Notes: generated from the letters alone by a model not told the origin. Shown: positions 19,708 through 29,334, counted from the stretch's first letter. The stretch: DNA of 64,000 nt from Hymenobacter aquaticus (GCF_004765605.1 NZ_SRLC01000002.1:496001-560000); one strand, 5' to 3'. Translations and numbers: made by a program.

Positions 19708-19836
19708 GGACTGCTGACTTGGCAAAGTGCCTGGGGAAAAGGCAGCGGGTGGGTCAACCCGGCGGGAATGAAGTCGTAAAGAAACGGCTGGGCTTCAGCC
19801 CGGTCCAACCTTTCTACCTCTTCCAAAACCCCTGCT

Positions 19837-21033
19837 ATGCTTTCAGTGTCTGACTCTTCCCACCGGCTGGTTGCGCTGGGTCTGGGAGTTGCCATCGCGG
19901 CGGCTGTCACCAGTTGCTCGTCGCCGGACCAGCCCGCCGGTACTACGGCCGGTGGCCCCGCTTCAGCCGATTCGGCCGCAACCCGTGAGCCGGCCGCGCC
20001 CGCCAATTCGCCCCTGCAAGTGGTAGCCCAGTTCCGCGAACCGCAGATTGTGGGCGTTGCCGTGCTGCCCGACGGCCGCATGTTCGGCGACTTTCCCCGT
20101 TGGGACAACAACCCCGTAGCGCCCATAGCCGAAATCGGCCCGGATGACTCCGTGAAACCCTACCCCGATGCCAGTTGGTGCATGTGGAACGAAACGACCC
20201 GCAACGAGCCCCAGAAACACTGGATCTGCCCGCAGAGCGTGTACGCCGACAAAGCCGGCATGCTCTGGGTAGTCGACCCGGCCTCTCCCGGCCTGCAGGG
20301 CACGGTGCCCGGCGGCCCCAAGCTGGTCAAGATTGACCCCAAGACCAACAAGGTGGTGCAAAACATCAGCATCCCCGAAAGCGTGGCTTCGCGCAAGTCC
20401 TACCTCAACGACGTGCGCATCGACACCCAGAACAACTACGCCTACCTCACCGAGTCGGGCGTGGGCAGCCTGGTGGTCGTCGATCTGAAGTCGGGTAAGG
20501 CGCGCAAGCTGCTGGCCATGCACGCTTCCATGATGGGCGACACCACGCTCAACATTAAAGCCGATGGCCACGAAATGATTGACCCAACCGGCAAGCGGGC
20601 CCGCATTAATGCCGACGGCATTGCCCTGAGCCAGGATTTGCAGTACCTCTACTGGAAGCCGCTGACCAGCTACAAGCTCTACCGCATTAAAACCGAAGCC
20701 CTGCGCAACCCGGCGCTGACCGATGCCCAGCTAGCCCAGCAGATTGAGGACCTGGGCCAGGTGCCGGCCTGCGACGGAATGGAAATCGACGCGACTAACA
20801 ACCTCTATTTGACCGCCTTTGAGGACAACTCCATCAAGCGCCGCACGCCGGCCGGCAAGATCGAGACCGTAGTGCAGGACCCGCGCCTGGAGTGGCCCGA
20901 TACGTTTGCCTTCACCGCCGATGGGACGATGTACGTGACAACCTCGGCTATTCACAAAACGCCGACTTGGAACAAGGGCGTGGGCCAGCAGGACCAGCCC
21001 TACCGGATTTTCAAGATGGCCTTGCCTAAATAA
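19837..21033 (+). CDS. Yellow/MRJP-like lipoprotein (beta-propeller)
   Basis: This encodes 398 residues. The lipoprotein signal is VAIAAAVTSC, giving lipidation near residue 28, followed by a Ser/Ala/Thr linker. The rest matches the major-royal-jelly/yellow family of beta-propellers, often listed as L-dopachrome tautomerase-related: WVVDPASPG and GPKLVKIDPKTNKVV in early blades, then SYLNDVRIDTQNNYAYLTES, IALSQDLQYLYWKPLTS and DGMEIDATNNLYLTAFEDN. The ligand or reaction in bacteria is not known. It would sit in the periplasm or on the outer membrane. It ends in a hairpin before sucA. Confidence 0.82.
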   Translation: MLSVSDSSHRLVALGLGVAIAAAVTSCSSPDQPAGTTAGGPASADSAATREPAAPANSPLQVVAQFREPQIVGVAVLPDGRMFGDFPRWDNNPVAPIAEIGPDDSVKPYPDASWCMWNETTRNEPQKHWICPQSVYADKAGMLWVVDPASPGLQGTVPGGPKLVKIDPKTNKVVQNISIPESVASRKSYLNDVRIDTQNNYAYLTESGVGSLVVVDLKSGKARKLLAMHASMMGDTTLNIKADGHEMIDPTGKRARINADGIALSQDLQYLYWKPLTSYKLYRIKTEALRNPALTDAQLAQQIEDLGQVPACDGMEIDATNNLYLTAFEDNSIKRRTPAGKIETVVQDPRLEWPDTFAFTADGTMYVTTSAIHKTPTWNKGVGQQDQPYRIFKMALPK

Positions 21034-21045
21034 TAACCGACTGAG

Positions 21046-21088
21046 GCGCAAAGCTTTCCGGACGACCCGAAAAGCTTTGCGCTTTATT
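21046..21088 (+). terminator. Terminator before sucA
   Basis: Stem GCGCAAAGCTTTCCG with CGAAAAGCTTTGCGC (13 of 15 pairs) and a T-rich tail follow the MRJP-like gene. Confidence 0.75.
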
Positions 21089-21238
21089 TTGGATAGATTG
21101 TCCGGCACCAATATCCTGGATGAATGGTTGCGGAAAATAAGCTTGTGAAATACAGGCATATTTGTGTAATCGAATTCAGGTTTTTGCCTTACTGTGAAGC
21201 GTAATACATTTACGCCACATCACTTAGCTCCTACCCGC

Positions 21239-24088
21239 ATGGACGCTTACTCTTACATCGCCAACGCCCATGGCGACTACATCGACCAGCTTTACAAAGC
21301 GTATCAAGCCGACCCTGAGTCGGTAGACTTTGGCTGGCGCAAATTCTTCGAAGGCTTCGACTTCTCCCAGCAGTATCCGGCTGAGGGTGAAGCGCAGGTG
21401 GTTGGCTCCGGCGTACTGAGTACCTCGGCCTCCACGGATGGTGCCGGCCAGATCCGGGCCGTCGACACCATCTCGGCCGACAAGGAAACCCAGGTCAGCA
21501 ACCTGATCCACGCCTACCGCAGCCGCGGCCACCTGCGCGCCAAAACCAACCCGGTGCGGGAGCGCAAAGACCGCAAAGCCCGCCTCGACATTGCCGACTT
21601 CGGCCTCGGCGAAGCCGACCTGGACACGACGTTCAAGACCGGTGAAGTGCTGGGCCTGGGCGCCGGGGCCAAGCTGCGCGACATTATTGCCGCCCTGGAG
21701 AAAATCTATACCCGCAGCATCGGCTTCGAGTATATGTACATCCGCGACCCGCAGATTCTGGACTGGTTCCGGGCCAAGGTCGAGAAGGACTCGTTGGCCT
21801 TCAACCCCGGCGTGGAGTACAAGAAGCGCATCCTGAAGAAGCTCAACGAGGCCGTGGTCTTCGAGAACTTCCTGCATACTAAGTTCCTGGGGCAGAAGCG
21901 CTTCTCCCTGGAAGGCGGCGAAACCACCATTCCGGCCCTCGACGCCATTATCAACAAGGCTTCCGAGCTGGGCGTGAACGAGGTCATGATTGGCATGGCC
22001 CACCGCGGCCGCCTCAACGTGCTGGCCAACATCATGGGCAAAACCTACGAGCAGATCTTCTCAGAATTCGAGGGGACGGCCGTGCCGGACTTGACCATGG
22101 GCGACGGCGACGTGAAGTACCACATGGGCTACTCGTCGGAAGTTGACACTGAAGGGGGCCGCAAGGTGAACCTGAAGCTGGCGCCCAACCCGTCCCACCT
22201 CGAAGCGGTGAACCCCGTGGTGGAAGGCTTCGTGCGGGCCAAGATCGAGCACCAGTACGGCGGCGACTACCACCAGATTCTGCCCATCCTCATCCACGGC
22301 GACGCGGCTCTGGCCGGGCAGGGCATTGGCTACGAGCTGACGCAGATGTCGCAGCTGGAAGGCTACAAGACCGGCGGCACGATTCACTTCGTGATTAACA
22401 ACCAGGTAGGTTTCACCACCGACTTCGAGGATGCCCGCTCGTCGATCTACAGCACCGACCTGGCCAAGATTATCGACGCGCCGGTGCTGCACGTGAACGG
22501 CGACGACCCCGAGGCCGTGGTGTTTGCCGTGCGCCTGGCCACCGAGTACCGCCAGCAGTTCCACGCCGATATCTTCATTGATATGGTGTGCTACCGCCGC
22601 CACGGCCACAACGAGTCGGATGAGCCCAAGTTCACCCAGCCCACGCTCTACAACATCATCAGCAAGCACCAGAATCCGCGCGAAGTGTATAACGCGACGC
22701 TGGTGCAGCGCGGCGACGTGGATGCCGAGCTGGCTGCCCAGATGGACAAGGAGTTCCGCGACACCCTGCAGGCCCGCCTGGACATGGTGAAGCAGAAGCC
22801 CTTGCCCTACAACTACCAGGCCCTGGAAAACGAGTGGCGCAGCCTGCGCCGCTCCAAGCCCGAGGACTTCGAACAGTCGCCCGAAACCGGCATCAGCGAG
22901 GAAATCGTGCAGAAAGTCGGCAAGGCCCTGACCACGCTGCCCGAAGGCTTCCGCCCCCTGAAGCAGATTGAAAAGCTGATGGAGGAGCGCAAAAAGATGT
23001 TCTTCGAGACGCGGGTGCTCAACTGGGCCGCCGGCGAATTGCTGGCCTACGGCTCGTTGCTCAGCGAAAAGCACATTGTGCGCGTGAGCGGGCAGGACGT
23101 GCAGCGCGGTACTTTCTCGCACCGCCACGCCGTACTGCACGACGCCGAAACCTCGGCGCCTTATAACTCGCTCAACTACATCGGCGAGGGCCAGGAAAAG
23201 CTGAGCATCTACAACTCGCTCTTGAGCGAGTACGCGGTGCTGGGCTTCGAATTCGGCTACGCCATGGCCAACCCCACGGCGCTGGTTATCTGGGAAGCCC
23301 AGTTCGGCGACTTCGCCAACGGCGCCCAGACCATGATTGACCAGTTCATCGTGTCGTCGGAAAGCAAGTGGCAGCGCATGAACGGCGTGGTGCTGCAGCT
23401 GCCCCACGGCTACGAAGGCCAGGGCCCGGAGCACTCCAACGCCCGCCCCGAGCGGTTTTTGCAGCTGGCGGCCGAGAATAACATCATCGTGGCCAACATG
23501 ACCACGCCGGCCAACTTTTTCCACGCCCTGCGCCGGCAGCTGACCTGGAGCTTCCGCAAGCCCCTGGTGGTGATGTCGCCCAAGTCGATGCTGCGCCACC
23601 CGCTGTGCGTGTCGCCGGTGGAGGAATTCACCTCGGGCTCGTTCCGCGAAGTGCTCGGCGACACCTACGCCGACGCCAAGAAGGTGAAGCGCGTGCTGCT
23701 GTGCTCGGGCAAAGTCTACTTCGACCTGCTGGAAGAGCAGCGCACCTCGGGCCGCACCGACGTGGCCATCGTGCGTCTGGAGCAGCTGCACCCCTTCCCC
23801 AAAAAGCAGCTCGACGCCGAGCTGGCCAAGTACCCCAAGGCCAAGCTCTACTGGGTGCAGGAAGAGCCGGAAAACATGGGCTACTGGAACTACCTGCTGC
23901 GCTTCATGCGCCGCGAGCTGGAAGACGTGGTGGCCCGCAAGCCCTCGGCTTCGCCGGCTACCGGCTACAACAAGGTGCACGTCAAGGAGCAGAAAGACCT
24001 TGTGGGTCGCGCCTTCGACAAGCCCAAGGAAGCCGTGGCCGACGACAACATCAAAGACACGGTAGAAGTAGCCAAGAAATCTGACTAG
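21239..24088 (+). CDS. sucA: 2-oxoglutarate dehydrogenase, E1 component
   Basis: SucA is the thiamin-diphosphate-dependent E1 that decarboxylates 2-oxoglutarate in the TCA cycle and acylates the lipoyl arms of SucB. From ATG 21239 it is 949 residues, normal for the family. The N-terminal segment DAYSYIANAHGDYIDQLYKAYQ matches the E1o N-terminus. Later blocks include MIGMAHRGRLNVLANIMGK, PNPSHLEAVNPVVEG, HGDAALAGQGI and CYRRHGHNESDEP (active-site histidine region). An upstream GTG at 21194 gives 15 more residues of non-conserved sequence. It is followed by a hairpin and then sucB. Confidence 0.96.
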   Translation: MDAYSYIANAHGDYIDQLYKAYQADPESVDFGWRKFFEGFDFSQQYPAEGEAQVVGSGVLSTSASTDGAGQIRAVDTISADKETQVSNLIHAYRSRGHLRAKTNPVRERKDRKARLDIADFGLGEADLDTTFKTGEVLGLGAGAKLRDIIAALEKIYTRSIGFEYMYIRDPQILDWFRAKVEKDSLAFNPGVEYKKRILKKLNEAVVFENFLHTKFLGQKRFSLEGGETTIPALDAIINKASELGVNEVMIGMAHRGRLNVLANIMGKTYEQIFSEFEGTAVPDLTMGDGDVKYHMGYSSEVDTEGGRKVNLKLAPNPSHLEAVNPVVEGFVRAKIEHQYGGDYHQILPILIHGDAALAGQGIGYELTQMSQLEGYKTGGTIHFVINNQVGFTTDFEDARSSIYSTDLAKIIDAPVLHVNGDDPEAVVFAVRLATEYRQQFHADIFIDMVCYRRHGHNESDEPKFTQPTLYNIISKHQNPREVYNATLVQRGDVDAELAAQMDKEFRDTLQARLDMVKQKPLPYNYQALENEWRSLRRSKPEDFEQSPETGISEEIVQKVGKALTTLPEGFRPLKQIEKLMEERKKMFFETRVLNWAAGELLAYGSLLSEKHIVRVSGQDVQRGTFSHRHAVLHDAETSAPYNSLNYIGEGQEKLSIYNSLLSEYAVLGFEFGYAMANPTALVIWEAQFGDFANGAQTMIDQFIVSSESKWQRMNGVVLQLPHGYEGQGPEHSNARPERFLQLAAENNIIVANMTTPANFFHALRRQLTWSFRKPLVVMSPKSMLRHPLCVSPVEEFTSGSFREVLGDTYADAKKVKRVLLCSGKVYFDLLEEQRTSGRTDVAIVRLEQLHPFPKKQLDAELAKYPKAKLYWVQEEPENMGYWNYLLRFMRRELEDVVARKPSASPATGYNKVHVKEQKDLVGRAFDKPKEAVADDNIKDTVEVAKKSD

Positions 24089-24095
24089 CGGTAGC

Positions 24096-24137
24096 GCAAA
24101 CCGGCTTTCCTGCTTAGCTTGCGGGAAGCCGGTTTGC
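24096..24137 (+). terminator. Intercistronic hairpin between sucA and sucB
   Basis: GCAAACCGGCTTTCC pairs with GGAAGCCGGTTTGC across a 13-base loop. No T run follows, so it may be an attenuator or an RNA-stability element rather than a full terminator. Confidence 0.55.
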
Positions 24138-24231
24138 CCTGTTCCGTGCGTGGCGCCGTCGTGGTGCCGCGCGGCGCGAAGTCAGTGCTTCGTGCTTTAA
24201 TTTCACCTGAAACCCTTCTAACTCCCTTCCC

Positions 24232-25917
24232 ATGGGTCTGGAAATTAAAATACCCGCCGTCGGCGAATCCATTACCGAAGTAACCATTGCCAAATGGCTC
24301 AAGCAGGACGGCGACACGGTAAAGCGCGACGAAGTCATTGCCGAGCTCGAGTCCGATAAAGCCACGTTTGAGCTGCCCGCCGAAACCGACGGCGTCCTCA
24401 AAATCCAGGTGGCCGAGGGCGAAACCATCGGCATCGGCACCACCATTGCCAGCATCGACGGTGCCGGTGGCGCGGCTCCGGCGGCGGCCCCCGCCGCCCA
24501 GCCCCAGGCGGCCGCCGCCTCCGCCGCTCCCGCCGCCGACCCTGTAACTCAGGGTGAGCAAAATCCCCAGGCCAGCAACCAGTCGGGCTACGGTGGCTCC
24601 CAGGCCGGCTCGGCCGACACGCCAACGGCCGCCGCTCCCTCAGCGGCAGCTCCGGCCGCTGGTGGCGGCGCTACCGTCGAAATGAAGATTCCGGCCGTGG
24701 GCGAGTCGATTACGGAAGTAACGGTGGCCAAATGGCTCAAGCCCGACGGAGCCCAGGTGCAGCGCGACGAAGTTATTGCCGAGCTCGAATCGGACAAGGC
24801 GACGTTTGAGCTACCCGCTGAAGGCGCCGGCACGTTGCGCCACGCGGTGAAGGAAGGCGAAACCATCGGTATCGGCGCTACTATTGCCCGCATCGAAGGT
24901 GGCAGCGGCGCGGCCAGTGCCGCCCCGGCTCCGGCTCCCACTGCTGCGCAGGCTGCTCCGGCCGCCGCGGCTCCGGCTTCGGCCAGCACGGGCAGCTACG
25001 CTACCGGCACGCCCTCGCCGGCCGCCGGTAAGATTCTGGGGGAGAAAGGCATTTCGGCCGCCGACGTGCAGGGCTCCGGCCGGGATGGTCGGATCACCAA
25101 GGAAGACGCCCTGAACGCCCAGGCTCGTCCGGCCGCGCCGGCGCCGGCTGCCGCCCCGGCCGCTGCTCCGGCCGCCAAGCCTGCTGCCCCCGCGGCGGCT
25201 CCGGCTGCTTCCGGCAACCGCAACCAGCGCAAGGAGCGCATGAGCAACCTGCGCAAGACCGTGGCCCGCCGTCTGGTGTCGGTGAAAAATGAAACGGCCA
25301 TGCTCACCACCTTCAACGAGGTGAACATGCAGCCCATCATGGACCTGCGCAACAAGTTCAAGGACAAGTTCAAGGAGAAAAACGGCGTGGGCCTGGGCTT
25401 CATGTCGTTCTTCACCAAAGCCGTGTGCGTGGCCCTGAAAGAGTGGCCCGCCGTGAATGCCCAAATCGACGGGGACAGCATCGTTTACAACGACTTCTGC
25501 GACATCAGCATCGCCGTATCGGCCCCCAAGGGTCTGGTCGTGCCCGTGATTCGCAACGCCGAGGAACTCTCCTTCGAGGGCATCGAGAAGGAAGTGGTGC
25601 GCCTGGCTGGCCTGGCCCGCGACAACAAGCTGACCATCGAGCAGATGACCGGCGGCACGTTCACCATTACCAACGGCGGCGTCTTCGGCTCGATGATGAG
25701 CACCCCGATTATCAACGCGCCGCAGTCGGCCATTCTGGGCATGCACAACATCATCCAGCGCCCCGTGGCCGAAAACGGCCAAGTGGTGATTCGGCCCATG
25801 ATGTACCTGGCCCTGAGCTACGACCACCGCATCATCGACGGCCGCGAGTCGGTGTCGTTCCTGGTGCGCGTGAAAGAGCTGCTCGAGGACCCGACGCGCC
25901 TGCTACTGGGCGTGTAA
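24232..25917 (+). CDS. sucB: 2-oxoglutarate dehydrogenase, E2 component, two lipoyl domains
   Basis: This is dihydrolipoyllysine succinyltransferase. It carries two N-terminal lipoyl domains, both with the E-S-D-K-A-T-F motif; the lipoylated lysines are Lys43 and Lys189. Long Ala/Pro linkers, very repetitive, separate the domains. A peripheral subunit-binding domain spans about 260-300. The C-terminal acetyltransferase domain has the active-site [11 protein letters not shown], with His532 and Asp536. At 561 residues it is longer than the usual one-lipoyl E2o (about 400), as expected for two domains. The linkers are recombination-prone repeats. It sits 143 bases after sucA and is followed by a terminator. 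It is a target of lipA. Confidence 0.95.
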   Translation: MGLEIKIPAVGESITEVTIAKWLKQDGDTVKRDEVIAELESDKATFELPAETDGVLKIQVAEGETIGIGTTIASIDGAGGAAPAAAPAAQPQAAAASAAPAADPVTQGEQNPQASNQSGYGGSQAGSADTPTAAAPSAAAPAAGGGATVEMKIPAVGESITEVTVAKWLKPDGAQVQRDEVIAELESDKATFELPAEGAGTLRHAVKEGETIGIGATIARIEGGSGAASAAPAPAPTAAQAAPAAAAPASASTGSYATGTPSPAAGKILGEKGISAADVQGSGRDGRITKEDALNAQARPAAPAPAAAPAAAPAAKPAAPAAAPAASGNRNQRKERMSNLRKTVARRLVSVKNETAMLTTFNEVNMQPIMDLRNKFKDKFKEKNGVGLGFMSFFTKAVCVALKEWPAVNAQIDGDSIVYNDFCDISIAVSAPKGLVVPVIRNAEELSFEGIEKEVVRLAGLARDNKLTIEQMTGGTFTITNGGVFGSMMSTPIINAPQSAILGMHNIIQRPVAENGQVVIRPMMYLALSYDHRIIDGRESVSFLVRVKELLEDPTRLLLGV

Positions 25918-25938
25918 TTGGTAGCAGCTACCACCTTC

Positions 25939-25976
25939 AAAAAAGGGCGGCCCAGACACTGGAGCCGCCTTTTTTT
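25939..25976 (+). terminator. Terminator of sucB
   Basis: GGCGGC and GCCGCC form a short stem with a 12-base loop, A6 upstream and T7 downstream. Confidence 0.8.
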
Positions 25977-26053
25977 GTGCTCACTTCGCAGCAACCCGGA
26001 CAAAATCAGCTAGTTTACACCGCTGTCCCGCTGGCAGCTAATCCGCAGACACG

Positions 26054-26869
26054 ATGGAAAACACGACGAAGATTACCATTCTGGGCAGTGGCAACATTGG
26101 AATTTCGCTGGCCAAAGGCCTGGTTAAAGCGGGCATGGCAGCCCCCGAAAGCATAACCCTGACCCGGCGCAACGCCGCCGCCCTGGCCCCGCTGGCCCAG
26201 GCCGGCTACCAGACCACGGCCGATAACTTGGCCGCCGTGGCCCAGGCCGACATCGTGGTGCTGGCCGTGCTGCCCCAGCAGCTCAACAAGCTGCTCGACA
26301 GCATCAGCAGCGCCATCAGCCCCGAGCGGCACCTGTTCATTTCGGTGATTTCCGGGGTTAGCTGCCAGGATATCCGCGCCCAGGTGGGCGCGCCGGTGCG
26401 CGTGGTGCGGGCCATGCCCAACACGGCCATCGGCATCGGGCAGTCGATGACCTGCATAGCCAGTGACCAGGAACTCGACGACGACCTGGCCCTGGTGGAA
26501 AAGCTGTTCGACACGGTGGGCATGACGGTGCGTATCAACGAGGAGCTGATGACCTCGGCTACGGCCCTCTGCGCCTGCGGCGTGGCCTTTTTCCTGCGGG
26601 CTATCCGGGCCGCTTCCCAGGGCGGCACCGAAATTGGCTTTCACGCCCACGACGCGCTGAAGATGGCGGCCCAGACGGCCAAGGGTGCCGCCGACCTGCT
26701 GCTCCAGCTGGCCTCGCACCCCGAGCAGGAAATCGACAAGGTGACTTCGCCTAAGGGCTGCACCATTGCCGGGCTCAACGAAATGGAGCACCACGGCTTC
26801 AGCTCCGCCCTGATCAAGGGCATCAAGCTTTCGGCCGACAAAGCCGGCAAGCTGTACAAGGAAGACTGA
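26054..26869 (+). CDS. proC: Pyrroline-5-carboxylate reductase
   Basis: ProC reduces 1-pyrroline-5-carboxylate to proline with NADPH (last step of proline synthesis). The N-terminal Rossmann motif is ITILGSGNIGISLAKGLVKAG. Downstream are VLAVLPQQL, SVISGVSCQDI, VRAMPNTAIGIGQSMT, and the C-terminal helical dimerisation block with ASHPEQEIDKVTSPKGCT-like sequence, where the loop TSPKG.T is typical of the family. The length of 271 is normal. It follows sucB after a terminator and ends in a strong hairpin, so it is probably its own unit. Confidence 0.92.
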   Translation: MENTTKITILGSGNIGISLAKGLVKAGMAAPESITLTRRNAAALAPLAQAGYQTTADNLAAVAQADIVVLAVLPQQLNKLLDSISSAISPERHLFISVISGVSCQDIRAQVGAPVRVVRAMPNTAIGIGQSMTCIASDQELDDDLALVEKLFDTVGMTVRINEELMTSATALCACGVAFFLRAIRAASQGGTEIGFHAHDALKMAAQTAKGAADLLLQLASHPEQEIDKVTSPKGCTIAGLNEMEHHGFSSALIKGIKLSADKAGKLYKED

Positions 26870-26957
26870 AGCCGGAAAAAATATTTCCGTCCCAGAATGG
26901 GAAATAGCTTAGTTGGTAGCAGTAGTATTGACGAGCCAAAAAATAGAATAGTTATAT

Positions 26958-26993
26958 AAAACGCCGTTTTCTAATTTTGGGAAACGGCGTTTT
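26958..26993 (+). terminator. Terminator of proC
   Basis: AAAACGCCGTTTTC pairs with GAAACGGCGTTTT around a loop; T residues follow. Confidence 0.85.
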
Positions 26994-27107
26994 CATTGTT
27001 GGAATGAGTTTTTGATAGGTGTTTGATGCAAAAAAGGATTGTTTTGGTTGAATTGAATTCTATAGCTTTATACAACTGCTCTTATCTAAGAACCACGTTG
27101 TTGGGCT

Positions 27108-27833
27108 ATGAAACATCTTCTACAGACGATTAAAAATTTCACCGCGCCTTCCTGCCCCACCTGCCCCCAGGCTACCAAGGGCGCGCTGGGCGCTTGCCAC
27201 ATCGGGCAGTTAGGCCTTTTGTCGGAGAGCAAGACCAGCCAGGTATACAGCAAGGGGCAGGTGATTTACGCCGAGGGTGGGGTCTGCCAGGGTCTGCATT
27301 GCCTTTACCAGGGCAAGGTGAAAATCACCAAGGTCGGCGGCGACGGGAAAGAGCAGATTATTCGGTTGGCCAAAGCAGGAGACCTGATCGGTATCTGCGC
27401 GCTGTGGGGCGAAACCAACTACCGCACCTCGGCCGTAGCCCTCGACGACTGTAGGGTGTGCCTGTTGCCCCGGCAGGATGTGCTGGCCCTGGTACAAAGC
27501 AATACGCAGTTTGCCGGCGCCTTGCTCAAGCACCTGTCGCTGGCCCTGAACTCATCGGACCAACTGGCCCTGAACATGGCCTACAAACCCGTGCGCGAGC
27601 GGCTGGCCGATGCGCTGCTGCTACTGCGGCAAACGTATCAGGAACCCGACACCACGGACTTCAGCATGGCTATTTCCCGCGACGACCTGGCTTCCCTGGT
27701 CGGGACGGCCAAGGAAACGGCCAGCCGGCTGCTGTCAGAATTCAAGGAAGACGGTATCGTAGCGGCCAAGGGCAGCCACATCACGATTCTGGCCCCGGAA
27801 AAGCTGGTCGAAATCAGCATGCAGTACGCGTAA
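27108..27833 (+). CDS. Crp/Fnr family regulator with N-terminal Cys cluster
   Basis: This encodes 241 residues. A cNMP-type beta-roll spans about 35-150 (QVIYAEGGVCQGLHCLYQGKV), then a dimer helix (VQSNTQFAGALLKHLSLAL), then the winged HTH of the Crp family (ISRDDLASLVGTAKETASRLL near residue 185). The N-terminus has Cys16-x2-Cys19-x10-Cys30. Further Cys residues are at 60, 65, 97, 115 and 118. This resembles the Fe-S ligand set of FNR (three N-terminal Cys plus one in the beta-roll), so an oxygen or redox sensor is plausible but not proven. Two TTTGAT half-sites lie in its upstream region at about 27013-27029. The gene precedes the Roadblock cluster and an FNR-like box. Confidence 0.88.
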   Translation: MKHLLQTIKNFTAPSCPTCPQATKGALGACHIGQLGLLSESKTSQVYSKGQVIYAEGGVCQGLHCLYQGKVKITKVGGDGKEQIIRLAKAGDLIGICALWGETNYRTSAVALDDCRVCLLPRQDVLALVQSNTQFAGALLKHLSLALNSSDQLALNMAYKPVRERLADALLLLRQTYQEPDTTDFSMAISRDDLASLVGTAKETASRLLSEFKEDGIVAAKGSHITILAPEKLVEISMQYA

Positions 27834-28047
27834 CGCCGCAACACGGGCTCAGACCAAGCAGCACCGCCCGGGTTTTTACTCAGGGTGAGTTCAGCTGTGT
27901 CGAATAAGTGCAAAAAAGCGGGTAATTGAATAATATGGAGCAGGCTGGAATAATGGCCAGTACAGCCCATAGTGTGCCTGGGAGTGGAATTGTCTACTTG
28001 CCAGTAGTAGCTAGTATGCCCTGTTTGCCTGGTTCTGGTAGATAATC

Positions 28048-28061
28048 TTGATAACTATCAT
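28048..28061. promoter_or_regulatory. FNR-like binding site
   Basis: TTGATAACTATCAT matches the FNR consensus TTGAT-N4-ATCAA at nine of ten defined positions. It lies 214 bases after the Crp/Fnr gene and 320 bases before the first Roadblock-like gene. Confidence 0.5.
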
Positions 28062-28065
28062 TTGT

Positions 28066-28088
28066 GAAAATGAGCTAGCTCATTTTTT
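28066..28088 (+). terminator. Palindrome with T tail
   Basis: AAATGAGCTAGCTCATTT is a perfect palindrome followed by T4. It could be a terminator for the Crp/Fnr transcript or an operator. Confidence 0.4.
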
Positions 28089-28380
28089 ACCCAGATAAAA
28101 CTCGTGAAATTTGAAATATCAAACGAGTTTATCAGTAGGATATATGCTGGAATAAGCGCTGTTGGTAGTTTAATCATTTTACGCCGTTTATTCAAAAAAG
28201 CTAATTCACTAGCTGCGCATCAGCTCGGGCTTACGGGCTGGTTGTAGGGTTAGCGGCTTCTCCTTAGCTCTATTCATCCGTCGTGGTATTACCAGCCCTG
28301 CCACGGGCGTGGCTGGTCATCTACGCTCTTACCGTCAGCATTTCAACGTCTCTTTCTTCCCCTCTTTACAACTCACACAA

Positions 28381-28761
28381 ATGGCTTACTCAGACAATTC
28401 TCCCGCCGGTAAAGTAGTGCAAGGCATCATCGCCGACCTGCCGAGCCTGGTGGCGGTGGCGGTAGTAGACGCCGGGTCGGGCATGAGCCTGGCTTCGCAC
28501 TCCAACTCGCCCTCCCTCAACCCCGACACGGCCGCCGCTTACAATACAGAAGTGGTGAAGCAGAAGCAAAAGGCCATGTCGGCCCTAAAGCTGACCGGGG
28601 AGAAAATCGAGGATATCCTGATTTCGCTCAGCAACCAGTTTCACCTGCTCAAGCTGACCGATACCGGGAACAAGTTTATCTACCTCGTCGTGAACTCGCG
28701 CGACACCAACCTGGCTATTGCCCGCGAAGTGCTGCGCACCCACGTGGCCACGCTCAACTAG
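28381..28761 (+). CDS. Roadblock/LC7-like protein, paralogue 1
   Basis: This encodes 126 residues, a single small domain. The order ADLPSLVAVAVVDAGSGMSL (strand-turn-strand), helix with YNTEVVKQKQKAM, IEDILISLSNQFHLLKL (strands), FIYLVVNSRDTNLAIAREVLR (strand and C-terminal helix) fits the Roadblock/LC7 fold of MglB-type proteins, which bind small GTPases or form dimers as scaffolds. It is cytoplasmic. It is the first of three paralogues in this region. ATG 28381 is preferred; an upstream frame starting at 28309 adds a non-conserved tail. It has no MglA-type GTPase partner in this window. The family call is from pattern. Confidence 0.78.
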   Translation: MAYSDNSPAGKVVQGIIADLPSLVAVAVVDAGSGMSLASHSNSPSLNPDTAAAYNTEVVKQKQKAMSALKLTGEKIEDILISLSNQFHLLKLTDTGNKFIYLVVNSRDTNLAIAREVLRTHVATLN

Positions 28762-28884
28762 CGCGGCCCTTCCGTGATACACGGGCCCGTTGTGGGTGCC
28801 GGGCCGTTGGCTGGGTGCCCGCAACAGGCCTGGCGGGCCTGCGTGCCAGGTTCCGCCCCGATTTACGCCAGGGCCAATGCCGAC

Positions 28885-29334
28885 ATGAAGCTTGATTTTT
28901 TTAGCCGGCTGCCGTTTGCCAGCGCCAGCGCCGGCGCCACCCACCAGATTATTTCGAGTGCCGCCGGGCCGGAGCGCACCGCCGCCGAGGCCATCCTGCG
29001 GCAGCTCCTGGCCGATTTGCCCGAGCTGCTCATCGGCGCGGTAGTGCAGCTAAGCTCGGGGCAGGCGCTGGCCTCGTACGCCACCTCCCGCGACTTCAAC
29101 CTGGGCAAGGTGTGCGGCTACAACGCGGAGGTAGTCCGGCAAACGCACCAGCTGCTGCAAGCCCTGCAGCTGACCGAGGAGCACATTGAAGACATTCTGA
29201 TTACGCTGAGCGGGCAGCTGCACTTGCTGCGGCTGTTGCCCGACGGCCAGCGCCTGCTCTACGTGGTGGTAGACTGCCGCGACACGAACCTGGCCCTGGC
29301 CCGGGCCGTGATGCGCGCCTGTGTAGAAGGGTAG
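28885..29334 (+). CDS. Roadblock/LC7-like protein, paralogue 2
   Basis: This encodes 149 residues. It shares with the first paralogue the blocks LADLPELLIGAVVQLSSG, YNAEVVRQTHQLLQALQL, IEDILITLSGQLHLLRL and VVDCRDTNLALARAVMR. It has an N-terminal extension of about 35 residues (MKLDFFSRLPFASAS...), and the central Lys/Arg-rich helix of the others has become less charged. ATG 28885 begins after a stretch with no conservation. It lies 123 bases downstream of the first and just before a membrane protein. Probably the same operon. Confidence 0.76.
   Translation: MKLDFFSRLPFASASAGATHQIISSAAGPERTAAEAILRQLLADLPELLIGAVVQLSSGQALASYATSRDFNLGKVCGYNAEVVRQTHQLLQALQLTEEHIEDILITLSGQLHLLRLLPDGQRLLYVVVDCRDTNLALARAVMRACVEG

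Larger units (their letters stand above)
27834..28380. other. 547-base regulatory intergenic region
   Basis: No gene is visible. This stretch is more AT-rich than the coding DNA around it. It contains an FNR-like palindrome at 28048-28061, a loopless palindrome (AAATGAGCTAGCTCATTT) at 28067-28084 followed by T residues, and a second inverted repeat with arms AAACTCGT and AACGAGTTT near 28098-28131. A long untranslated leader for the first Roadblock gene is likely. Confidence 0.7.

Noticed and set aside
22061..23980. 639-codon minus-strand frame
   Set aside because: Antisense to sucA, with no recognisable domains; a shadow frame.
24338..24547. Frames within the Ala/Pro linkers of sucB
   Set aside because: Repetitive GC-rich codons create open frames in all phases; only the E2 frame has lipoyl and catalytic motifs.
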